Assembly (NCBI GenBank): GCA_018303705.1 | Contig: JAGVXQ010000006.1 | Location: 1 to 11,081 of the forward strand | DNA length: 11,081 nucleotides | DNA from: Candidatus Woesearchaeota archaeon | GTDB taxonomy: Archaea > Nanobdellota > Nanobdellia > SCGC-AAA011-G17 > JACPNG01 | Reading direction: 5' to 3' | Shown: positions 6,537-11,081 of the stretch, in pieces | Layout: the number at the start of each line of letters is the position of its first letter | Position numbering within the stretch: the first letter of the stretch is position 1 | The notes under the pieces: model-generated | The model's input: the letters and a program-made list of their open reading frames with translations, nothing else | What the model was told of the DNA's origin: nothing | Databases searched by the model: none | Position numbers and translations under genes: made by a program

Positions 6537-7205
6537 ATGGCAAAAAGGAGTTTAATAATCTTGCTTTTCTTAGTTGCTTTTACCCTGGCATGGAAATATG
6601 AGATACATGAATCGTCTGTAGAGGCGGCATACTATTCTATGCCTGTTTCATTGAAAGAAAAATTAAGCCTTGAATCGATGAAGCTTGGAAGCATTGCGCC
6701 TGATGCAAAGTTCAAGGATTTCAGAAACCATAAATACCCATATTCGTTAAACAAGTCATCATATTATCTTGGGCTTGCAAAAGACAGCTACTTGAAGGGG
6801 GACTTTAAGAATGCTAGCTATTTCTTTGGTGTAGCTGCGCATTACATCCTTGACAGCTTTGATGCACCGCATTATGTAACAAAAGAGCCTTACAGCATGC
6901 ACAGCAAGTTCGAATCTGTTTCTTTCGATTCAGAAACTATGTGTTATGATTATGGGAATGTAAGCCTGGACTATAGAAACGAAGGAAAAAAGGACTGGGA
7001 TGAATGGCTTGCAACAAGAAACAGCAGCATACAGAAAAAAGAGCTTAACAAGGCCATGGAAGCTGTTTATTCATCTGCCATCAAGGCCTTCGATTATTCT
7101 TGCTCTTCTGGCAGAACATCATTCATAGAGAACCGAGGCAGTGGCTATTTGATTGCTTTTTTGGCAATATTGGCGGCCATGATATTTGTCTTTAGATTTT
7201 TTTGA
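6537..7205 (+). CDS. Secreted, membrane-anchored zinc-dependent phospholipase C/P1-nuclease-like protein
   Basis: This 222-residue protein belongs to the zinc phospholipase C/S1-P1 nuclease superfamily, which hydrolyses phosphodiester bonds with three zinc ions. A signal peptide (SLIILLFLVAFTLA, 5-18) would leave Trp19 as the mature N-terminus. That matters because the free amino group of Trp1 binds zinc in this family. All nine expected ligands can be placed: W19, H24 (W-x4-H as in P1 nuclease), D56 in GSIAPDA, H65, H102 and D106 in AHYILDSFDAPH, H112, H122 and E126 (H-x3-E, as in phospholipase C). A C-terminal helix (GYLIAFLAILAAMIFVF, 203-219) would hold the enzyme on the outer face of the membrane. 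C136 and C189 could form a disulphide. Substrate, lipid or nucleic acid, cannot be decided; the final Glu leans to phospholipase. The 3' end overlaps the convergent neighbour by 14 bases. Confidence 0.8.
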   Translation: MAKRSLIILLFLVAFTLAWKYEIHESSVEAAYYSMPVSLKEKLSLESMKLGSIAPDAKFKDFRNHKYPYSLNKSSYYLGLAKDSYLKGDFKNASYFFGVAAHYILDSFDAPHYVTKEPYSMHSKFESVSFDSETMCYDYGNVSLDYRNEGKKDWDEWLATRNSSIQKKELNKAMEAVYSSAIKAFDYSCSSGRTSFIENRGSGYLIAFLAILAAMIFVFRFF

Positions 7206-8106
7206 ATATTAGCAGGCCTTTCATTTCTTTCCTTGCATATTCTTCTGCAGACTTTTGAATTTCGCCGTTAGAAAGGAATAGAACAGGCATCTTGTACTGC
7301 TGGCCCTTGTGGTGTGCTATTATTAAGTCATCCTCGCTTATTTTTTTCTTGTCCTTGAAGTAAGCAAGGTAGCTTAGGTTTCCTATCTTTGATGGCATAT
7401 CGATTACGTATGCAATTTCCTTGTTTTTCTTAACAATTTCCATTGTAACTATCGACATATCATTCTTTTTGAAATATTCAAGGGCAATGTTATTTGCCAA
7501 AGTTGTATTGCCTTTCTCTTTCGTATGCCTTTCTCTCCTTTCCTTAAACTCTGTCTTTTTACTTGCAACCTCTTTTTTTTCACAAATATCATCGTCTTTC
7601 TTTTCTTCCTGCGACTGTTCCTTACTTTCTTGAACAAGCTCTTCCTTTGGTGCAACCGGCCTTATGCCAAGCTCCTTCCTTACCAATTCATTAACAATAT
7701 CTTCTGTTGCAAGATACCATTTCCAGAACATGAGCTCGTTGTCATTGTATTTAACAGTTATTGGAACTGCAAAATCCTTAAGCTCTTTCAAAGCAACTCT
7801 TTGGTACGGCTCTAGCTTTTTGTCATTCAGCAGCATGTTTTCTTTTAACAGGTCGTATGCCCTTTTTGGCATCTCTCCAAGGTAATCTCGCAGCTTCTGC
7901 AGCTTTGCTTCCTGGCCCTTAACATAATACAAAGAACTGCCGCCTATTTTTGCGATTGACATTATGACATCCCTGTTGGAAACAAGCTCTGAAAGAACTG
8001 CAGAAGAGAACAATATATTCGAGTTTATTGCCTTTGAAACCTGCACAGGCAGCACAGGCCCATAAGACTTTACATAATCAAGAACTTTTGGCCTTAGGTC
8101 TATCAT
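7192..8106 (-). CDS. Winged-helix protein with charged linker and C-terminal restriction-endonuclease-like domain
   Basis: I do not recognise a named family for this 304-residue protein. Residues 1-65 look like a winged helix (RPKVLDYVKSYGPVLPVQVS, then a turn ending in LYYVKG). Residues about 66-146 look like a second helical/winged domain. Residues 150-200 are a low-complexity linker rich in Glu and Lys, likely disordered. Residues 203-304 resemble the PD-(D/E)XK nuclease fold: IAYVIDMPS with D236, then SYLAYFKDKKKIS with K251, then PVLFLSNGEIQKSAEEYA and a final strand GLLIFKKI. The acidic residue of the (D/E)XK pair is replaced by Tyr249, so it may bind DNA or RNA without cutting. The ATG is supported by a TATA box centred 26.5 bases upstream. 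It ends inside the convergent phospholipase-like gene. Confidence 0.6.
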   Translation of the reverse strand: MIDLRPKVLDYVKSYGPVLPVQVSKAINSNILFSSAVLSELVSNRDVIMSIAKIGGSSLYYVKGQEAKLQKLRDYLGEMPKRAYDLLKENMLLNDKKLEPYQRVALKELKDFAVPITVKYNDNELMFWKWYLATEDIVNELVRKELGIRPVAPKEELVQESKEQSQEEKKDDDICEKKEVASKKTEFKERRERHTKEKGNTTLANNIALEYFKKNDMSIVTMEIVKKNKEIAYVIDMPSKIGNLSYLAYFKDKKKISEDDLIIAHHKGQQYKMPVLFLSNGEIQKSAEEYARKEMKGLLIFKKI

Positions 8107-8128
8107 ATAGCTGGATTAAATCAAACAG

Positions 8129-8136
8129 ATATAAAA
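8129..8136 (-). promoter_or_regulatory. TATA box for the winged-helix gene
   Basis: TTTTATAT on the minus strand is centred 26.5 bases before the ATG at 8106. It sits in the 39-base gap after the EndA stop, so this gene can be transcribed independently of EndA. Confidence 0.55.
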
Positions 8137-8145
8137 GATTTATTG

Positions 8146-8745
8146 TTATGGCCTTATCCATGACAATTCCCAATAAGTAACGTCCCCTTCCCCATCAACA
8201 CATGCTATAAGCAGATGCTTCTTTGTTGAGTGCGCAACCCTGTTTTTTGCAGAAAACTCATACCAGCTGAACATCTCAGTTTCATGCACTGGGTATAGTA
8301 TCCACCTTGCATGGTCCTCCCCTGGCTTCACACCCCTGTCATAAACTCTAAAATCAGCACCGAACTTCAATGCAGTCTTTACTATATAACCCCTTGACCT
8401 CATGTCACGATAAACACAATATCTTACCCAGAATTTCGGCTCAATGCTTGTAGCAAGTTTTATGAAATTTTCATATGGCATTGCCTTGTTCTTGCTGTCA
8501 TAAACCTCAAGCTTCTTCTTTTCAACCAAGTAAAGTGCTTCTACCAGAGAATATTGTATCTTGTTCTCGTATGGCTCACCAAACCTTGACTGGTCATATA
8601 AATTCCTTGAAGCATCAGCAATTTCTGCAAGAACCCTCTCATTTGCGAAACTCCCCTTTATCAATTCCACGCTCCCAATCACTTCTTGAACATCGCCTTT
8701 TGGCGGCTCAACCATTACAGCTGCATGCTTTTTCTTCTTTCCCAT
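8146..8745 (-). CDS. endA: tRNA-splicing endonuclease (EndA), single-unit type
   Basis: EndA cuts introns from precursor tRNA at bulge-helix-bulge sites. The 199-residue product has the EndA N-terminal fold (SLVEALYLVEKKKLEVYD, 66-83) and catalytic domain. The triad can be placed: Tyr135 in FRVYDRG, His145 in DHARWILYPV, and Lys175 or Lys176 in HSTKKHLLIACVD. The Tyr-His spacing of ten is the family's. The C-terminus YWELSWIRP is the conserved interface strand. A length of about 200 residues means one unit per chain, as in the homotetramer class, and not the fused two-unit or three-unit (epsilon) classes. The N-terminus is basic (MGKKKKH). The ATG at 8745 is 26.5 bases from the centre of a TTTAAA shared with the divergent RNase Z gene, implying a leaderless message and coupled expression of two tRNA-maturation enzymes. 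Confidence 0.93.
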   Translation of the reverse strand: MGKKKKHAAVMVEPPKGDVQEVIGSVELIKGSFANERVLAEIADASRNLYDQSRFGEPYENKIQYSLVEALYLVEKKKLEVYDSKNKAMPYENFIKLATSIEPKFWVRYCVYRDMRSRGYIVKTALKFGADFRVYDRGVKPGEDHARWILYPVHETEMFSWYEFSAKNRVAHSTKKHLLIACVDGEGDVTYWELSWIRP

Positions 8746-8797
8746 GAAGATATTAAAAACATAAATTATTTAAAAACCTTCTTATTAAGAAATTGCA
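8746..8797. promoter_or_regulatory. Symmetric bidirectional promoter for endA and RNase Z
   Basis: The 52-base gap holds one palindromic TTTAAA (8769-8774). Its centre, 8771.5, is exactly 26.5 bases from the endA ATG (8745) and 26.5 from the RNase Z ATG (8798). That is the archaeal TATA-to-start distance in both directions. On the minus strand it reads GGTTTTTAAATAATT and on the plus strand AATTATTTAAAAACC. One TBP-binding site could serve both genes, with leaderless transcripts each way. The geometry is seen; shared use is inferred. Confidence 0.6.
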
Positions 8798-9691
8798 ATG
8801 GAAATTACATTTCTTGGAACAGGCTCTATGGTGCCAACTATAGAAAGGAACGCAACAAGCATCTTGATCAGCTACAAGGATGAAAACATTCTTGTTGACT
8901 GCGGCGAAGGAACGCAGAAGCAGTTCCGCTATGCCAACATATCTCCTGCAAAAATAACAAGGATACTAATAACACACTGGCATGGAGACCATATATTTGG
9001 CCTACCGGGATTGCTAACAAGCATAGCAAAATTCGCCCCGGAAAAGCGCATCGACCTCTATGGGCCTGTTGGCAGCTCACACTACTTAAGCATATTGCTT
9101 TCAAGCTACATCCCAATGAACAAAAGCAACATAACTGTACATGAGATAAAGGATGACTGCATATTCTTTGAAAACAAGGAGTTTAAGATTAAGGCGTTTC
9201 AGCTTGAGCACACCGCAAGGTGCCTTGGCTATTCGTTAATTGAAAAGGACAAGAGAAACATAAACATGGAATACATAAAAAAATTCGGCCTGAAGCAGCA
9301 CCCGATACTGAAGGATCTCCAGAACGGCAAGGACATAACATGGAACAAGAAAAAAATCTTGGCTAAGGATGCAACTACAACAAAGAGGGGCAAAATTATT
9401 AGCATAGTGCTTGACAGCCTTGCAACTAAGAACATAATAACAAATATAAAGAATTCTGACTTGCTTGTATGCGAAGCAACACTTGGCAGCGAGCTTGAAG
9501 AGAAAGCAAAGGAATACAAGCATCTGACATCAACCCAGGCAGCACAAATAGCAAAGGACTCAAACGCAAAAAAGCTCATAATAACCCATTTCAGCCAGCG
9601 CTACAAGGATGTTTCTCCATTGCTAAAGGAATCAAGAAAAATATTCAAGAACACACTGGCAGCAGAAGACTTAATGAGGGTTCTTGTTTGA
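8798..9691 (+). CDS. rnz: Ribonuclease Z (tRNA 3'-end endonuclease, short ELAC form)
   Basis: RNase Z removes the 3' trailer of precursor tRNA just after the discriminator base. The 297-residue metallo-beta-lactamase protein has the length of the short ELAC1-like form, a homodimer in known cases. Zinc ligands are H60, H62, D64 and H65 in THWHGDH, H138 in LEHTARCLGY, D206 in IVLDS and H264 in ITHFSQRY. The opening MEITFLGTGSMVP and LVDCGEGTQKQ are family-typical. LLVCEATLGS with E226 and HLTSTQAAQIA with H242 form the conserved late motifs. The segment between 85 and 115 holds the shortened exosite arm region. The start ATG is leaderless relative to the TATA shared with endA. The last 21 bases overlap the convergent membrane-protein gene. 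Confidence 0.95.
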   Translation: MEITFLGTGSMVPTIERNATSILISYKDENILVDCGEGTQKQFRYANISPAKITRILITHWHGDHIFGLPGLLTSIAKFAPEKRIDLYGPVGSSHYLSILLSSYIPMNKSNITVHEIKDDCIFFENKEFKIKAFQLEHTARCLGYSLIEKDKRNINMEYIKKFGLKQHPILKDLQNGKDITWNKKKILAKDATTTKRGKIISIVLDSLATKNIITNIKNSDLLVCEATLGSELEEKAKEYKHLTSTQAAQIAKDSNAKKLIITHFSQRYKDVSPLLKESRKIFKNTLAAEDLMRVLV

Positions 9692-10477
9692 ATTGTAAAC
9701 ATTGAAAATAAACAGGTCATTCCATGCAATAAGGAAAAATCCGTAAGCCAGCCTGATCGATATCAATATGCCTAATGCAATCCTGCTTTCATTCAAACCA
9801 TTGGCAAGGTTCAACAGCAGGGAAGGCAGCGCCATTAAAATCAAGAAAAGCACTGTTTTTATGGCCAAGCCCTTTCTATGCAGCCCATATGAAAAGGATT
9901 TTTTCAACGCGTCATAAGCCCCTGTATTCATTATGAACATTGTTGCATATGCGAAAAGCATCCCGAGACCGATTACTATGCCTGCCAAGAGACCCAGTGC
10001 AATTATGACAAATATTACAGCAGATTCGCTTGCAAGCTTAGCAAGCAAAGAGAGAAGCACAATTGCAATTACTGCAAGAACTACAACTGCAATTAACAAT
10101 AGCTTCATTGCCAGGACCCTTCCAAAATCCTCAAGACCATGCCTAAACATCATGTCAACTGTCATCGGCTTTCTCTGAACCAATGAATTTGTAAAGGCAA
10201 GCCTCATCGCAGAGAACATCGCATTAAAGGCAAAGGCCAATATTAAAAATGCAATTCCTGATATTATGAATTTTTTGCTTGAAAACAAAGACAAGAGCAT
10301 CATGGCAGAATCCTGGGACTTGATGCCAATCCCACTTAAAAAAGACCAGCTAAGCAAACCATTAATGTACAGAAAAACTATAAGAAGCAAGAGAGCAACA
10401 AGGTTCTGCAGTATTATTGGCACTATTAGCCTCTTGTCGAAGTCACTCCAGCTCTTTTTGAATGATTCATAAAGCAT
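9671..10477 (-). CDS. Polytopic membrane protein, about six helices, unknown function
   Basis: The 268-residue product is strongly hydrophobic with about six membrane segments, near 17-39, 69-92, 121-148, 150-182 (possibly two), 204-224 and 232-252. Short loops carry a repeated style of amphipathic helix: ESFKKSWSDF near the start and YDALKKSFSYGL at 188-199. The pattern (x-a-L-K-K-S-[FW]) is seen in uncharacterised DUF4013/DUF975-like and glycerophosphodiester-phosphodiesterase membrane-domain families, which I take only as a resemblance. No catalytic motif is visible and there is no signal peptide apart from the first helix. The ATG at 10477 lies about 29 bases from an ATTTAAAT box that includes the upstream gene's stop codon. 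Its 3' end overlaps RNase Z by 21 bases. Membrane location is confident; role unknown. Confidence 0.75.
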   Translation of the reverse strand: MLYESFKKSWSDFDKRLIVPIILQNLVALLLLIVFLYINGLLSWSFLSGIGIKSQDSAMMLLSLFSSKKFIISGIAFLILAFAFNAMFSAMRLAFTNSLVQRKPMTVDMMFRHGLEDFGRVLAMKLLLIAVVVLAVIAIVLLSLLAKLASESAVIFVIIALGLLAGIVIGLGMLFAYATMFIMNTGAYDALKKSFSYGLHRKGLAIKTVLFLILMALPSLLLNLANGLNESRIALGILISIRLAYGFFLIAWNDLFIFNVYNSNKNPH

Positions 10478-10503
10478 TATGTTGCTTCTTAAGTTTTAAT
10501 TCA

Positions 10504-10511
10504 TTTAAATA
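10504..10511 (-). promoter_or_regulatory. TATA box for the membrane-protein gene, containing the stop codon of the gene upstream
   Basis: TATTTAAA on the minus strand is centred about 30 bases from the ATG at 10477. The TAA stop of the 94-residue gene (10505-10507) lies within it. Confidence 0.45.
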
Positions 10512-10789
10512 TCTTTCTGGTCAGCAAGTGCACGAGATCCATGTACTCCAGTCATCACACATGCATGCGCTAATGATGCTGCACCAGATTCACTATAGAG
10601 GCGATTTATAGCCAGCAATGTTCCATAAGCCCTGACATTATTGCAATCTTCTTTTCCAACAGAACATTTAGCATGATATATTAATTCTCCCTTATACTTT
10701 CTGTGTGCATGAGTCTCTATCACTATCCCAACGGTCTTATCATCTGTTCCAAACATGCAATATCCACATTTAATATCCAAGCTCTCCAT
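10505..10789 (-). CDS. Small Cys/His-containing protein of unknown function, 94 residues
   Basis: I do not recognise this protein. It begins MESLDIKCGYCMFGTDD and contains a CxxC (C8, C11), then H39-x2-C42 and C49 (HAKCSVGKEDC), plus C77, H27 and H29, so a small zinc site is possible. The central part GIVIETHAH (21-29) and GELIYHAKC (34-42) looks like two beta strands, followed by a helix (RAYGTLLAINRLY, 53-65). The frame could start nine codons earlier (10816), directly after the preceding small ORF's stop. I prefer 10789 because GGAGG sits six bases upstream, the only strong Shine-Dalgarno in the window. It follows the TFB gene and a small ORF on the same strand, and its use of TCT, CGT and ATT codons differs somewhat from the AGC/AGG/ATA style of neighbours. 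Transfer is possible but not shown. Confidence 0.6.
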   Translation of the reverse strand: MESLDIKCGYCMFGTDDKTVGIVIETHAHRKYKGELIYHAKCSVGKEDCNNVRAYGTLLAINRLYSESGAASLAHACVMTGVHGSRALADQKDI

Positions 10790-10795
10790 TTTTAT

Positions 10796-10800
10796 CCTCC
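10796..10800 (-). promoter_or_regulatory. Shine-Dalgarno GGAGG deciding the start of the 94-residue gene
   Basis: GGAGG is six bases before the ATG at 10789. Other genes in the window lack such a site, so this start is probably used by internal initiation on a longer transcript. Confidence 0.6.
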
Positions 10801-10816
10801 ATAATTTATTTTTCAT

Positions 10817-10972
10817 CTAAAAAATAGGTCTAAACATCCAATCCGGTGGCATATGGAAGGAATGACCTTGTTCATCAACTAAAAGAGAATATTGGTTTTG
10901 AGTTTGAGTTTGATTTTGCTTTTCTAGAATAAGACATAAATAAATGATGGTAGATTTTTGCCCTTTCTTCAT
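10817..10972 (-). CDS. Small ORF of 51 residues between TFB and the 94-residue gene
   Basis: This reading frame begins MKKGQKSTIIYLCLILEKQ, passes through a Gln/Asn/Thr-rich run encoded by CAAACT-like repeats, and ends with the protein-like DEQGHSFHMPPDWMFRPIF. A weak AGGA precedes its ATG. Its stop TAG abuts an ATG at 10816. A competing 36-residue frame (10875-10985) starts right after the TFB stop with MKRIDEERAKIYHHLF. The first half of that frame and the second half of this one both look coding, so a single gene with a frameshift near the repeat is an alternative. No family is recognised. Confidence 0.35.
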   Translation of the reverse strand: MKKGQKSTIIYLCLILEKQNQTQTQNQYSLLVDEQGHSFHMPPDWMFRPIF

Positions 10973-10986
10973 CAATCCTTTTCATT

Positions 10987-11081
10987 TTAATCATCCTTAT
11001 CCAAGTCTTTCTTCTTTATCTGGCCTTTTAGGTTGAGCTTTTTCAACAATTCCTTGTACCTGTTTCTTATAGTGACCTCTG
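10987..11081 (-). CDS. tfb: Transcription initiation factor IIB (TFB), C-terminal end only
   Basis: Only the last 30 residues are inside the window; the gene enters from the right edge. The piece begins EVTIRNRYKELLKKLNLK, which matches the final helix of the second cyclin-like repeat of archaeal TFB/eukaryotic TFIIB (the usual form is TEVTIRNRYKEL), and finishes with a basic-acidic tail KKKDLDKDD. TFB binds the TBP-TATA complex and the BRE and recruits RNA polymerase, so it would act at the TATA elements listed here. The identification rests on a short but characteristic segment. The following small genes start within about 20 bases of the stop, suggesting a shared transcript. Confidence 0.8.
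   Translation of the reverse strand, partial: EVTIRNRYKELLKKLNLKGQIKKKDLDKDD

Noticed and set aside
7421..7885. Several overlapping Phe/Ser-rich plus-strand frames and a 68-codon minus frame in the winged-helix gene
   Set aside because: They are products of the Glu/Lys-rich linker read in other frames, with no start signal or family resemblance.
10893..10919. CAAACT-like short tandem units as a possible repeat array
   Set aside because: Only two to three imperfect units are present, too few for a satellite or CRISPR array; kept only as a possible slippage site.
1..11081. CRISPR, insertion sequence, integrase or defence island
   Set aside because: No regularly spaced repeats, transposase or integrase motifs, terminal inverted repeats or defence genes were seen; most of the identifiable genes are housekeeping or regulatory.

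Overview
The window is archaeal chromosome. A TFIIB-type factor (TFB) C-terminus, Alba, ribosomal protein S17e, an EndA-type tRNA-splicing endonuclease, an archaeal AbrB-PhoU regulator and TATA-type promoters together exclude bacteria. The DNA is AT-rich (many ATA, AGC and AAG codons), intergenic gaps are very short, and several convergent genes overlap. That compactness fits a small-genome (DPANN-like) archaeon, but I cannot fix the lineage from sequence alone. No mobile element, CRISPR array, rRNA or tRNA gene was found.

Layout. 1-1533 (minus): CPA2/Kef-type cation antiporter with a TrkA-N domain, running off the left edge. 1585-2112 (minus): a short Alba and S17e, each with its own TATA box. 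2113-2403: a 291-base gap holding the S17e promoter, a weak coding-like stretch and a cluster of four hairpins that may be a structured RNA. 2404-3929: divergent Lrp/AsnC regulator and AbrB-PhoU regulator. 3921-6455 (minus): a THUMP/Trm11-like methyltransferase followed by a kinase-fold protein with a helical N-terminus. 6537-7205 (plus): secreted, membrane-anchored three-zinc phospholipase C/P1-nuclease-like protein. 7192-8106 (minus): winged-helix protein with a nuclease-like C-terminus. 8146-9691: divergent EndA and RNase Z sharing one centred TATA box. 9671-10477 (minus): polytopic membrane protein. 10505-11081 (minus): C-terminus of TFB, a small ORF and a Cys/His-rich 94-residue protein, probably one transcript.

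How the genes fit together. Three genes act or probably act on tRNA: EndA (intron excision), RNase Z (3'-end cutting) and the Trm11-like methylase (base methylation). EndA and RNase Z start exactly 26.5 bases either side of one TTTAAA, so they are probably co-expressed. Alba, S17e, TFB, Lrp and AbrB-PhoU are chromatin, translation and regulatory functions. The antiporter, the zinc phospholipase-like protein and the six-helix protein belong to the envelope. Nearly every gene has a TATA-like element centred about 22-33 bases before its start codon, implying mostly leaderless mRNAs. The one clear Shine-Dalgarno (GGAGG) precedes the 94-residue gene inside the TFB transcript.

I see no clearly new multi-gene system. 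The most unusual items are the symmetric EndA/RNase Z promoter, the truncated Alba, the helical-kinase fusion, the variant catalytic motif of the methylase, the complete nine-ligand zinc site in a membrane-anchored protein, and the unexplained hairpin cluster.
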